This document shows positions 42,436 to 50,390 of a DNA stretch of 64,000 bases, one piece after another. This stretch comes from Bifidobacterium longum subsp. infantis ATCC 15697 = JCM 1222 = DSM 20088. Its GTDB lineage: Bacteria; Actinomycetota; Actinomycetes; Actinomycetales; Bifidobacteriaceae. Within the stretch, counting starts at the first letter, position 1; every line of letters begins with the position of its first letter. Made by a program: the position numbers and the translations under genes. The DNA lies in contig NC_017219.1 in NCBI RefSeq assembly GCF_000269965.1, positions 558,001-622,000 of the forward strand. Direction: 5' to 3'. Under the pieces are notes generated by a model, which was given only the letters and a program-made list of their open reading frames with translations, was not told the DNA's origin and did no database searches.

Positions 42436-42891
42436 CGGCTCATGCGGGGCGGGGCGATCGGCCGTCCTGCCCCGTGCGCGCAGGCGTCGTTGCTGGCGTT
42501 CGGCGCTGGCCTCGCCGGTGGCTTCGTCGAACACGTTCCGGTGGGCGCGTATCCAGTCCGTGAGCAGCCGCCAGCGTTGCGGCCACGGCAGGCCGCGGTC
42601 CCGGCAGGGGACGCCGTCGGCTTCGGCCATGCGCGCGATCCTGCGCCGGTCGGTGCACACCTTGCCGCCGTACACGCCCCATTCGAGTCCGCCGCTGGCC
42701 GCGTAGGCCAGGCATTCGGCGCGTACCGGGCATCGTTCGCACACGGCCTTGGCGACCGAGTGGAACGCCTTCGCGTCGCCGGGACGGTGCTCGAACTCCA
42801 GCGACCACAGGTAGTCGGACCATGGTTGCGGGAAGTCGCGGCATTCGCCGGCCTTCTTCCACGCCTCAAGACGCTGCCCGTCCCCGCTCAT
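42364..42891 (-). CDS. WhiB-like iron-sulfur regulator, with repeat-encoded tail
   Basis: A 175-residue WhiB-family protein. The four cluster Cys are seen as ECRDFP (Cys 1), then AVCERCPVRAEC (Cys 2, 3 and 4), followed by the turn motif GLEWGVYGGKV (G-V/I-W-G-G-like, with Y for W). WhiB proteins bind a 4Fe-4S cluster and regulate transcription; copies on actinobacterial plasmids and phages are common. The ATG overlaps the replication gene stop (ATGA). The C-terminal ~25 residues (EPSDNQTFKQAGIQAIRQAD...) are encoded by repeat tract C and are unlikely to be conserved. Confidence 0.8.
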   Translation of the reverse strand: MSGDGQRLEAWKKAGECRDFPQPWSDYLWSLEFEHRPGDAKAFHSVAKAVCERCPVRAECLAYAASGGLEWGVYGGKVCTDRRRIARMAEADGVPCRDRGLPWPQRWRLLTDWIRAHRNVFDEATGEASAERQQRRLRARGRTADRPAPHEPSDNQTFKQAGIQAIRQADNQATD

Positions 42892-44102
42892 GGCCGCACC
42901 ACCGCCTCCGCCGACGCGCCGGTCTTCGCCTTGCGCCGTCCGGCGACGTCGTGGGTGGCGTGGTTGCGTTTGTCGTACGCGCATACCGGGCACGCCTCCT
43001 GCGAGATGACGCCTTCGATGTGTTCCTGGCACAGCGAGGTGCGCAGCAGCGCCGCCCCGTAGATCGGCACACGGCTCGCGGACGACGAGCTGACCGGTAT
43101 CGCCCGGTTGGGGTCCTTGACGACCGGCAGCGGGGCGTCCGGCGCCCGCTTGCCCGTCGGATCGGGATGGGTGAGCATTTCCAGCCGCAGCTGCACGTAG
43201 TTCGCGGCGAACCTGGCGCCGCTGGTGAGCCGGGGCAGCCAGTAGCGGTTGCGGTACGCCCAGTCCATCGTCGCGACGATCTCGCCGTACGGCCTGTCGA
43301 TCAGCAACGAGTGGACGGCCTTGCGGTCGGCCATGGTCGCCGGAACATCGAACCTCTGGTCCACGGCGAGCATGCGACGGCGGATGCCGTCGAGCACGCG
43401 CACCTCCTGACCGGCGCGTTCCGTCACCGGCTCGGGCAGCTTGCCGGGTTCGGGCACCCACAGCGGGTTCCTGCAACCCCTTGGAGGCAGGGCCTTGCCC
43501 CAATCGGTCGTCGGAACGGGTTCGGGCTTCGGGTCGGCGACCGGTTTCGTGGCGGCTTGTTCGGCGTTGAGGGGAGCATCCCCGAAGGGGATGAGGGGAG
43601 AATTGTTTATCACTTGTCTATTGGGTGACTTTCTGTCCAAGATTCCGGGACAATTTGTCCTCGTCTCCACGTCCTTCGGCTCGGGTGACAATCCGTCGGG
43701 TGACAAATTGTCCTTCATCGGATCCGGCTTGCCGTCGCCTTCCGCCAGCGCGTCCAGGTTCCGGGGCTTCTCCTCGATGTTCTCGGCGGGATGGTCGCCG
43801 TCCATGACGACGTCCCACACGCGCGAGCGGTGTCCCTTGGCGATCGGCTTGCGGGTGCGCGGGTTGCGCGCCGACATCTCCTGGTCGCCGGGCCTGATGT
43901 AGCCCTTGCGCTCCAGCTCCTGCAACGAACGGATCACGGTGCGCTCACAGCACCCGCAGTTGAACGCGATGGTCTCCACGCTCGGCCACGCGGCTGCGCC
44001 ATCGTCGTAATAGGCGCGGCGGGCCAGATACACCAGCACGAACTTGGTGATGCCCTTGACGTCGTCGCGCTCCCATGCCCAGTTCTCGGCTCTGCTGCTC
44101 AT
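42888..44102 (-). CDS. Helix-turn-helix plasmid replication-type protein
   Basis: A 404-residue protein. The first ~90 residues form a winged HTH_36-like domain: KFVLVYLARRAYYDDGAAAW, PSVETIAFNCGCCERTVIRS, LQELERKGYIRPGD. The middle is low-complexity and Pro-rich; the C-terminal part has a helical region (YGEIVATMDWAYRNRYWL) and a Cys-containing HEGVIS-like CPVCAYDKR motif. The layout is typical of replication initiators or HTH proteins on bifidobacterial and other actinobacterial plasmids and integrative elements. Its start overlaps a 51-codon gene. Confidence 0.65.
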   Translation of the reverse strand: MSSRAENWAWERDDVKGITKFVLVYLARRAYYDDGAAAWPSVETIAFNCGCCERTVIRSLQELERKGYIRPGDQEMSARNPRTRKPIAKGHRSRVWDVVMDGDHPAENIEEKPRNLDALAEGDGKPDPMKDNLSPDGLSPEPKDVETRTNCPGILDRKSPNRQVINNSPLIPFGDAPLNAEQAATKPVADPKPEPVPTTDWGKALPPRGCRNPLWVPEPGKLPEPVTERAGQEVRVLDGIRRRMLAVDQRFDVPATMADRKAVHSLLIDRPYGEIVATMDWAYRNRYWLPRLTSGARFAANYVQLRLEMLTHPDPTGKRAPDAPLPVVKDPNRAIPVSSSSASRVPIYGAALLRTSLCQEHIEGVISQEACPVCAYDKRNHATHDVAGRRKAKTGASAEAVVRP

Positions 44103-44254
44103 CGCTCGACCTTCCCGCCGTCATGCGCCGGGTCCGCTTCGCGGCGTTCGCGCAGCCTCGCGCCGATGTCGTCGCCCAGACGGGCGGCGCGGCACAACGC
44201 ATACGAGAGAACGCCGCCGGACACGCACACGGCGGCAACGACCAACCACCACAT
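44099..44254 (-). CDS. Small single-pass membrane protein (51 aa)
   Basis: A 51-codon frame starting at the ATG at 44254. It encodes one N-terminal TM segment (MWWLVVAAVCVSGGVLSYAL) and a charged tail (RLRERREADPAHDGGKVER), and its TGA overlaps the replication gene ATG, which argues for real translation. The ribosome site is weak. It resembles small coupling/topology peptides of mobile elements but no family is assigned. Confidence 0.55.
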   Translation of the reverse strand: MWWLVVAAVCVSGGVLSYALCRAARLGDDIGARLRERREADPAHDGGKVER

Positions 44255-44295
44255 GGTTCGGCCGGTATCGGGGAAACGGTCCGCGGACGCGCGCC

Positions 44296-44469
44296 TCAGC
44301 GGCGCGAGCCCCGGGACGGGTGGGCGAGCATGGACAGCACATGAGCCTTCGCGATGCGCAGATCGACGTTGCCGCCGGCCCGCGTCGTCCGCCGCGCGGC
44401 GTCGCGCCGGCGATTAGGCTCGAAGACAGATGCCGGGCGAATGCCGGCGGTATTGGTAGAATCGGTCAT
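44296..44469 (-). CDS. Small basic protein (57 aa)
   Basis: A 57-codon frame with a strong ribosome site (AAGGAGGG 8 nt before the ATG at 44469). The product, MTDSTNTAGIRPASVFEPNR through RIAKAHVLSMLAHPSRGSRR, is Arg-rich and probably nucleic-acid binding or structural. It lies in the same direction as the replication gene. The strong ribosome site is the main evidence. Confidence 0.5.
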   Translation of the reverse strand: MTDSTNTAGIRPASVFEPNRRRDAARRTTRAGGNVDLRIAKAHVLSMLAHPSRGSRR

Positions 44470-44570
44470 GGCGATGACCCTCCTTCACTTGGGATACAAG
44501 ACGTCGGCGGCCGGGAATCTTGGCGGATGTACGGGTCGGAGACGCCTTCGGTTGTCGTTCGGTTCCGCGC

Positions 44571-44849
44571 CTAGTGCGCGGAACCTTCTTTTGCCGGAGG
44601 AGACAGCAGCCTGTTCACGATGGCGGCATCGTTGCCCAGCACGAAATCCGACGGCAGTCCCTTCATCCGATACAGCCAGACGAGATCGGCCTGCTGCCAA
44701 TGGAGGGAGCCGTTCACCTTTCCCGCAACCGATGACTTCGATTGCCCCATCTCCGCGGCCAGACCGCGGCAGGACAGACCCTGCTGCGCCATCCAACGAG
44801 CCACCGGAGACAGTACGGAAAGATGCTTTTGTCTACTCACAGTTGACAT
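44571..44849 (-). CDS. Small Xre-type helix-turn-helix protein
   Basis: A 92-residue protein with a helix-turn-helix: VARWMAQQGLSCRGLAAEMG then QSKSSVAGKVNGSLHWQQAD and LVWLYRMKGLPSDFVL. It is divergent from the helix-turn-helix gene at 44954, the layout of a repressor/antirepressor or plasmid copy-control switch. The ATG at 44849 is preferred to one at 44876 from domain boundaries; neither has a strong ribosome site. Confidence 0.7.
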   Translation of the reverse strand: MSTVSRQKHLSVLSPVARWMAQQGLSCRGLAAEMGQSKSSVAGKVNGSLHWQQADLVWLYRMKGLPSDFVLGNDAAIVNRLLSPPAKEGSAH

Positions 44850-44953
44850 AGTAATTAAGTATTTTGCCTTTCGCAAGTCGGAGTGCTAATATCGTGTCCA
44901 GAGATGTTGGACATATCAACATGTGTTTGCGAAGCAGTGAAAGGGCGATTGCC

Positions 44954-45418
44954 ATGACCACGACGATAAAGAAACGGATGACGAACTCGGGCGAATACCT
45001 GCAGAAGGTGATCGTATGGAACATCAGCATGCTGCTCACCGCGCACGGCCTGTCCCAGACGGCGCTCACGGAACCCCTGAAGATGACCAGGGGCGGCGTC
45101 AGCGCGAAGATGAAGAACAAGAACACGTGGAGCATCCCCGACATCGCGGCGCTGGCCGACTACTTCGGCGTGCCCGTGACGTCCCTGCTGGACGACACGC
45201 TCATGCGTCAGATGCTGGGAGAGGGGAACTTAGGTGCATCTTTGGTGGCAGCGACCACCGCACGATTTCCTGTTCGAGCAGCTGAAGGCCAAGCTGACGG
45301 CCTGAAACCGTTGGAAACAAAAGGCTCCGGGCCACGATACCTCGTGGAAACCGGAGCCGGTGGGTACCCCCAGAGAGAGTCGAACTCTCGTTGTCAGATT
45401 GAAAGTCTGGTGTCCTAA
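44954..45418 (+). CDS. Xre-type helix-turn-helix regulator, 3' end running into tRNA-Glu
   Basis: The first ~90 residues form an Xre-like domain (YLQKVIVWNISMLLTAHGLS, QTALTEPLKMTRGGVSAKMK, PDIAALADYFGVPVTSLLDD). AAAGGG lies 8 nt before the ATG at 44954. After about residue 95 the frame continues through a terminator hairpin and into the tRNA-Glu gene on the other strand before stopping at 45418. The natural 3' end was therefore probably lost at an integration or deletion junction near 45.23-45.32 kb. Confidence 0.65.
   Translation: MTTTIKKRMTNSGEYLQKVIVWNISMLLTAHGLSQTALTEPLKMTRGGVSAKMKNKNTWSIPDIAALADYFGVPVTSLLDDTLMRQMLGEGNLGASLVAATTARFPVRAAEGQADGLKPLETKGSGPRYLVETGAGGYPQRESNSRCQIESLVS
45323..45358 (-). 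terminator. Terminator of tRNA-Glu
   Basis: GGCTCCGG (45323-45330) pairs with 45351-45358, with an inner CCACGA/TCGTGG stem. On the minus strand it follows the tRNA 3' end and is followed by TTTTGTTT. Confidence 0.85.
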
Positions 45419-45436
45419 CCGTTAGACGATGGGGGC
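45365..45436 (-). tRNA. tRNA-Glu (UUC)
   Basis: The minus strand from 45436 begins GCCCCCATCGTCTAACGG and folds as a cloverleaf: acceptor GCCCCCA/TGGGGGT with a G-U end pair, anticodon loop CTTTCAA giving anticodon TTC, and T arm AGAGTTCGACTCT. The anticodon stem has one C-A mismatch at its base. The genomic sequence after the discriminator is CCCA. The plasmid-like module abuts the 3' end, a common integration site. Confidence 0.93.
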
Positions 45437-45505
45437 GAACAACTCGAGTTACTTTACGGGAGATTGTTCGGTTATGCAAATCGACGGTATTTCGGCGTGT
45501 CGCAA

Positions 45506-46366
45506 TCAGTGCAGGGCGACGGCCTGATAGGTGAAGTCGTGAATCACGCGGCCGGCGGCCAGGCCCTTCTTCTCGAAGTTGGTGAGCACGCGGCCCTCGA
45601 ACCGCTCGGATTCGGTGAAGTCGGCGTGCGGCATGTCGGCGGCCAGATCGGCGTTGCCCTTGCCCACGTGCTCCAGCGGGAGGCTGACGGTTACGCTGCC
45701 CAGGTTCTTCCAACCGTCGAGTCCGTCCATCACCTCGTGCACGTGCAGGGCATAGTCCTCGATGTCGGTGGCGATGCGCCAGACGCCGTCTGCGGCCAGT
45801 GCGCGATGGATGTCGCCGGCCATGGCCTCCTGCACGATGCGGCGCTTGTGGTGCTTCTTCTTGGGCCAGGGGTCGGGGAAGAAGGTCCATACTTCGGCTG
45901 CGGTGCCGGGCGCGGTGACCTTGAACAGCTCGGGCGCATTGACCTGGGCCACGCGAATGTTGGTCAGCCCCTGCTTGCCGGCGAGCAGCAGCGTGTGGGC
46001 CACACCGGGGTCATAGACCTCTAGGGCAAGGAAGTTCGTCTCCGGATGGGCCGCGGCTGCGGCCACCACGTTCTCACCCTGTCCAGTGCCGATTTCCACA
46101 ATGAGTGGATTGTCGTTGCCCCATGCGGACTCCACGAGCGCGCGGTCGAGCGTGACGCCTTCGCGCACGTCCAGCAGATTGCCGGCCGCAATATCCAACA
46201 GATATGTGCCGGCATAGTTGTCCCATGCGCGCTGCAGGCGATCGTCCAAACGTCCGGAGCGGCGTACGAAGGAGAGCACCTTGTGCAAGGGGTGCGCCGG
46301 TGCCTCGGTGTGGTCTGTGGCCATCGCGGCGACGGAATCGATTGCTGTGGATTCGGGATCGGTCAT
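45506..46366 (-). CDS. trmB: tRNA (guanine-N7-)-methyltransferase
   Basis: A 286-residue class I methyltransferase. SAM motif I is [15 protein letters not shown], with [10 protein letters not shown] after strand 2 and the TrmB hallmark [15 protein letters not shown] (PDPWxKxxHxKRR). It methylates G46 in the tRNA variable loop. An N-terminal extension of ~60 residues ([20 protein letters not shown]) is usual in actinobacteria. GAGGAAT precedes the ATG at 46366. Housekeeping gene; divergent from galE with a large inverted repeat between. Confidence 0.95.
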   Translation of the reverse strand: MTDPESTAIDSVAAMATDHTEAPAHPLHKVLSFVRRSGRLDDRLQRAWDNYAGTYLLDIAAGNLLDVREGVTLDRALVESAWGNDNPLIVEIGTGQGENVVAAAAAHPETNFLALEVYDPGVAHTLLLAGKQGLTNIRVAQVNAPELFKVTAPGTAAEVWTFFPDPWPKKKHHKRRIVQEAMAGDIHRALAADGVWRIATDIEDYALHVHEVMDGLDGWKNLGSVTVSLPLEHVGKGNADLAADMPHADFTESERFEGRVLTNFEKKGLAAGRVIHDFTYQAVALH

Positions 46367-46405
46367 ATATTCCTCGGATTTTCCTTGTGCGCCGCACCGC
46401 TGTTC

Positions 46406-46541
46406 ATTCATTAGGTCGATTTGGCGTTCATTAGGTAGGTGGTGTGCGATACCAACCACCATATCAAGCCATTTACCCGGTGTCCGTGCGGGCCGGCTCC
46501 GGGCCGACCTACCTAATGAACGCCAAATCGACCTAATGAAT
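46406..46541. repeat. Perfect 35-bp inverted repeat pair, 136 bp overall
   Basis: Left arm 46406-46440 (begins ATTCATTAGGTCGATTTGGC) and right arm 46507-46541 are exact complements separated by 66 bp. Each arm holds two direct copies of TTCATTAGGT. It lies in the divergent trmB-galE intergenic region and could be a miniature mobile element or a set of regulator sites. Confidence 0.85.
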
Positions 46542-46693
46542 GCAGATATTGCCGGACGACACCACCGTTTTGTGCGATTATGTTCGTGTGATATACTAAA
46601 ATTGTTTCAAAAGGTAACAAAGCGGACCAAAAGTGAACAGCCGCTGAACTCCCGACGGCCGACACTTGCAACCCGCACAAGGAAAGGTCAACT

Positions 46694-47707
46694 ATGACAG
46701 TTCTCGTCACCGGCGGCTGCGGCTACATCGGCGCGCATGTCGTTCACGCACTCCATCAGGCCGGCGAAAAGGTCGTCGTCGTCGACGATCTGAGCTACGG
46801 CAAGCCCACTCGCATCGAAGGCTCCCGCCTGTACGGCATGGATATTGCCGCCCCGGGTGCCGGCGAGCGTCTGGCCGAAATCCTCGACGCCGAAGGCGTC
46901 GACTCCGTGATCCACTTCGCCGCGCGCAAGCAGGTCGGCGAATCCGTGGAGAAGCCGCTGTGGTACTACCAGCAGAACATCAACGGCATGCTCAACGTGC
47001 TCACCGGCATGACCCAATCCAAGAACGCCAAGAAGCTCGTCTTCTCCTCCTCCGCCGCCACCTACGGTGTGCCGCCGGTCGACGTGGTGCCCGAGGACGT
47101 CGTTCCGATGCTGCCGATCAACCCCTACGGCCAGACCAAGCTGTTCGGCGAATGGATGGCCCGCGCCTGCGAGCAGCCGTTCGGCATCCGCTTCTGCGCG
47201 TTGCGCTACTTCAACGTGGCCGGCTGCGGCCCGGTCGAACTCGAAGACCCGGCTATTCTGAACCTCATCCCGATGCTGTTCAACCGCCTCAAGCAGGGCA
47301 AGGCCCCCGCCATCTTCGGTGACGACTATCCGACCCCGGACGGCACCTGCGTGCGCGACTACATCCACGTTTCCGATCTGGCCGATGCCCACATCGCCGC
47401 CCTCAAGTACCTCGATCGTGACGAGCGCAAGTACGACGCCTTCAATGTCGGCACCGGTGAAGGCACCTCCGTGCGTCAGATCGTCGACGAAGTCAAGAAG
47501 GTCACCGGTCTGCCGTTCACCGAGGCCGTCATGGCCCGCCGCGCCGGCGACCCGCCGCACCTGATCGGCTCCCCGAAGCGCATCAACGAGGAGATGGGCT
47601 GGCACGCCAAGTACGACGTGGAAGACATCGTCAAGTCCGCGTGGGATGCCTGGCAGGCCAACCCCGAACACCACATCGACGTCGACACCTGGAAGCAGGC
47701 TGACTGA
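46694..47707 (+). CDS. galE: UDP-glucose 4-epimerase
   Basis: A 337-residue extended short-chain dehydrogenase. NAD-binding TGGCGYIGAHV lies at the N-terminus, the catalytic SSSAATYG and YGQTK (Tyr about 146) follow, then RYFNVAGC and DGTCVRDYIHVSDLADAH. It interconverts UDP-glucose and UDP-galactose, supporting galactose and galacto-N-biose use and cell-surface sugar synthesis. AAGGAAAGG precedes the ATG. A terminator follows at 47755. Confidence 0.96.
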   Translation: MTVLVTGGCGYIGAHVVHALHQAGEKVVVVDDLSYGKPTRIEGSRLYGMDIAAPGAGERLAEILDAEGVDSVIHFAARKQVGESVEKPLWYYQQNINGMLNVLTGMTQSKNAKKLVFSSSAATYGVPPVDVVPEDVVPMLPINPYGQTKLFGEWMARACEQPFGIRFCALRYFNVAGCGPVELEDPAILNLIPMLFNRLKQGKAPAIFGDDYPTPDGTCVRDYIHVSDLADAHIAALKYLDRDERKYDAFNVGTGEGTSVRQIVDEVKKVTGLPFTEAVMARRAGDPPHLIGSPKRINEEMGWHAKYDVEDIVKSAWDAWQANPEHHIDVDTWKQAD

Positions 47708-47754
47708 GATTGACGATTGCTTTGCGGTGGATGCCGTGAAGCGTTTCCGTCCAT

Positions 47755-47786
47755 AAGGGCGTGGCCGGGGTTCCGGTCGCGCCCTT
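47755..47786 (+). terminator. Terminator after galE
   Basis: AAGGGCG (47755-47761) pairs with CGCCCTT (47780-47786) and inner CCGG/CCGG adds four pairs; CGTCGTTTTG follows. No gene lies between galE and tRNA-Asp. Confidence 0.75.
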
Positions 47787-47931
47787 CGTCGTTTTGTGGA
47801 TGTTTGTGACAGACGTGTTCGTGTGCTGGCGATAGCAAAAACCTTGAAATTATGCGGAACACGCCGAAGTTTGCGCGATCGGCGAATTTCAGTAATATAT
47901 ACATCTGTTGCCTCACGCAAGTGAGAACAAT

Positions 47932-48005
47932 GGCCCCGTAGCTCAGTTGGTTAGAGCGCCGCCCTGTCACGGCGGAGGTCACCGGTTCAAGTCCGGCCGG
48001 GGTCG
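47932..48005 (+). tRNA. tRNA-Asp (GUC)
   Basis: Begins GGCCCCGTAGCTCAGTTGG and folds as a standard cloverleaf: acceptor GGCCCCG/CGGGGTC, anticodon stem-loop GCCGC-CCTGTCAC-GGCGG with anticodon GTC, T loop TTCAAGT. CCA is not encoded; GCTGG follows. Confidence 0.95.
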
Positions 48006-48020
48006 CTGGAATGGTTATGA

Positions 48021-48042
48021 AGCCCGGGTTATCCGGGTTTTT
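48021..48042 (+). terminator. Short terminator between tRNA-Asp and tRNA-Phe
   Basis: AGCCCGG and CCGGGTT pair around GTTAT and are followed by TTTTT. Confidence 0.75.
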
Positions 48043-48052
48043 GACTGTTCAT

Positions 48053-48128
48053 GGCTCTGTAGCTCAGTTGGTAGAGCGAGCGACTGAAAATCGCTAGGTC
48101 AACGGATCGACGCCGTTCGGAGCCACCA
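48053..48128 (+). tRNA. tRNA-Phe (GAA), with atypical T loop
   Basis: Begins GGCTCTGTAGCTCAGTTGG; acceptor GGCTCTG/CGGAGCC, anticodon loop CTGAAAA (anticodon GAA), discriminator A and encoded CCA at 48126-48128. The T stem AACGG/CCGTT is perfect but the T loop reads ATCGACG, so position 54, nearly always T, is A. Confidence 0.93.
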
Positions 48129-48133
48129 CAATG

Positions 48134-48158
48134 AAGCCCCGCCTTGTGCGGGGCTTTT
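48134..48158 (+). terminator. Terminator after tRNA-Phe
   Basis: GCCCCGC (48136-48142) pairs with GCGGGGC (48148-48154) around CTTGT and is followed by TTTT. Confidence 0.9.
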
Positions 48159-48424
48159 GCATATCCGTCACGTACCTACTCCGGCGGGCTGGCCGGTCAA
48201 TGCGAAGGCTCGCGTTCGCCAACAACTGTCTTCCTCACCGCAACTACGCACGCCAACAGCACCAATGCGAACATCGGGTTAGGGTTAAGTAAAGAAACGT
48301 GGGTCTTATCCGCGCGTGTCATGGTCGGTGCGATCGTCCGCCTCAGCCGTTTCTGGGTCTGTGGCGCTCATAGAGTCAGTATTGCAGAAAAAGCACCCGC
48401 GAGATGCGCGCGCAAAGAGAATCG
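48159..48424. other. Intergenic stretch without a supported gene
   Basis: Between the tRNA-Phe terminator and the hairpin cluster no frame has a convincing start or domain. A long plus-strand frame here is only the complement of the cfa gene extended upstream. Confidence 0.6.
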
Positions 48425-48642
48425 TGTGGGACGGCACGTGATTTTGCCGATTTTTGACGTGCCGTCCCACAGCGTTCGAAGAACGCCCTCAGAGCTGAGG
48501 GCAAAGAACGGCTCTATTCTGCGGTTCTCGGCTTATGTCATGCGGGATAGCAGATGCGTCAACCGATTGACGTATCTGCTATCCCACACTTTTGTGGGAC
48601 GGCAGATGAACAATGGTAAAAACCGCGTGCCGTCCCACAAAA
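48425..48642. repeat. Cluster of four strong hairpins with a shared GTGGGACGGCA arm
   Basis: Hairpin 1: TGTGGGACGGCACGT (48425-48439) with 48457-48471. Hairpin 2: GCCCTCAG (48486-48493) with 48496-48503. Hairpin 3: 48544-48562 with 48567-48585, 19 positions with one G-T. Hairpin 4: TTTTGTGGGACGGCA (48590-48604) with 48628-48642. Hairpins 1 and 4 share the same arm sequence. Hairpin 4 ends 6 nt from the cfa stop and may terminate it. Confidence 0.8.
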
Positions 48643-48647
48643 CGGAA

Positions 48648-49952
48648 TCAGGCCTGCCACCATTGGCGCAGAGGGTACCACTTGCCGTCCGGGTGGCCCA
48701 CGCGATCCGGCTTGACAGCCAGGAACTGGTGGATCTGGATGCCGTCGAGCTCGAAGTTCAGAGCGCAGGCGGCCATGTACATACCCCATACCTTGGCGCG
48801 TTCAAAGCCGACCTGCTTGACCGCGTCGTCCCAATGCTCGGAGAGGTTCTGGCTCCAGTGATGCAGGGTGAGCGCATAGTGCTGGCGCAGGTTCTCCTGA
48901 TGCACCACGTTGAAGCCGGCGTCATGGATGCACGATTCGATGAAGCCGGGCGCGCCGAGGTCGCCGTCCGGGAAGATGTAACGGTCGAGGAATTCGTCGG
49001 TGCCGGGCTTGCCGTGAGGCTTGTCATGGCTGATGGTGATCTGGTGGTTCAGCAGTCGGCCCATCGGCTTCAGGAGACGGAACATCTCTTCGAAGTAGCT
49101 CTGGTAGTTCTTGACGCCTACGTGCTCCATCATGCCGATCGAGCAGATACCGTCGAAGTCATGCTCGGGCACCTCGCGGTAGTCCTGTACGCGCACTTCG
49201 GCCAGATCCTGCAGCCCTTCACGGGCGATCCATTCGTTGGCGTACGCGGCCTGTTCCTTGGAGAGGGTGACGCCGAGCGCCTTGATGCCGCGACGGGCGG
49301 CGGTGATGACCATCGAACCCCAGCCGCAGCCGATGTCCAGTAAGTGCTGGCCGGGCTGCAAGTCCAGTTTGTCGAGAATCAGGCGCAGTTTGTTGGCCTG
49401 TGCGTCTTCAAGGCTCATGTGCTCGTTGTCGAATACCGCGCAGGTGTACGTCATGGAGGGGCCGAGGAAGTCGGCGTAGAACTCGTTGGACATGTCGTAG
49501 TGAAAGCTGACGGTTTCCGAATCGGCCTTTTCGGTGTGCGGCATCAGGCCACGCTTGATGCGGGCGAACTTGCTTGGGCCCTCGGTGGCGGGCACCGGCG
49601 GCTTCTTGAAGCCGTGACTCAGAATGCCGGCGGATACGCGGGCAATGGATGCGGGAGTGAGTGGGCGAACGTATTTGGCCAGCGACACCAGCTTGCGCAT
49701 CGCCGGATACGGGTCGGCGTAGTCAATGTCGTCCACGTCGAAATCGCCCAGAATGTATGCGCGCACGATGCCGATTTCATTCGGGTGCGCGAGCAGCTGG
49801 TACATGCAGTTCGGCGCGGCGATTTTGACCTTCAAATCCGCGTCTGCCGGGCCGAAATGCGAGCCGTCAAAAGCGTCGATACGAACGGGAGTGTCGGGGT
49901 CGAGAAACAGGGATGCCATCTCGCCGACTGTCATAGCCTTGCCACTTGCCAT
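48648..49952 (-). CDS. cfa: Cyclopropane-fatty-acyl-phospholipid synthase
   Basis: A 434-residue SAM-dependent enzyme that adds a methylene across double bonds of membrane phospholipid acyl chains. Visible are the family-specific FHYDMSNEFYADFLGPSMTY, SAM motif LLDIGCGWGSMVITAARRG, GVTLSKEQAAYANEW, SIGMMEHVGVKNY (active-site Glu/His region) and RYIFPDGDL. GAGG lies 6 nt before the ATG at 49952; another in-frame ATG is at 49964. Such enzymes protect membranes in acid and stationary phase. Confidence 0.95.
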   Translation of the reverse strand: MASGKAMTVGEMASLFLDPDTPVRIDAFDGSHFGPADADLKVKIAAPNCMYQLLAHPNEIGIVRAYILGDFDVDDIDYADPYPAMRKLVSLAKYVRPLTPASIARVSAGILSHGFKKPPVPATEGPSKFARIKRGLMPHTEKADSETVSFHYDMSNEFYADFLGPSMTYTCAVFDNEHMSLEDAQANKLRLILDKLDLQPGQHLLDIGCGWGSMVITAARRGIKALGVTLSKEQAAYANEWIAREGLQDLAEVRVQDYREVPEHDFDGICSIGMMEHVGVKNYQSYFEEMFRLLKPMGRLLNHQITISHDKPHGKPGTDEFLDRYIFPDGDLGAPGFIESCIHDAGFNVVHQENLRQHYALTLHHWSQNLSEHWDDAVKQVGFERAKVWGMYMAACALNFELDGIQIHQFLAVKPDRVGHPDGKWYPLRQWWQA

Positions 49953-49964
49953 TATCTGCCTCAT

Positions 49965-50390
49965 TCTCTTATGATGATCACCCCAATTGTCGAGGTATCT
50001 TAGTCCTCTTCAAGAGACTGAAACCGTTGAATACACCATCTGGTGAACCAGTTCGCGTTCGGCTGATGAAACACGAATGGAATTAGGCATCTCGCATATT
50101 GATTGCGTACGCGCGAAGTAAGCGGATAAGAGACGAGTTTCTCGGAGAGCACCAAGCGACTCCGGAAAATGGTCTTATCGTTGAGATCTCGGGCGATTGA
50201 ACTGGTTTGGTCAATGGACAATAATTTGACAAGTGCAGAATTCCGCCATTTCTTGCCATTATTTTCAGTGTTGTTCTTTCAGCGTGTTTTCAGGTGAATG
50301 CTCATGCGCGGAGTAGACTGGGGAACCGTTGGACCACTCAAAGAGTGAGCGGACCACCAGTTAAGACACTAGCTCAAAAGGAGAGTCCCT
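49965..50390. other. Intergenic stretch upstream of the alcohol dehydrogenase gene
   Basis: No supported gene. A 73-codon minus-strand frame at 50000-50221 lacks a convincing ribosome site. A CACTCAAAGAGTG palindrome near 50336-50348 and AAAGGAGAG before 50391 belong to the control region of the next gene. Confidence 0.55.

Noticed and set aside
48144..49343. 399-codon plus-strand frame after tRNA-Phe
   Set aside because: It begins inside the tRNA terminator and passes through the hairpin cluster and the complement of cfa.
50000..50221. 73-codon minus-strand frame between cfa and fucO
   Set aside because: No ribosome site, no recognisable features, and it lies in what should be promoter DNA for fucO.
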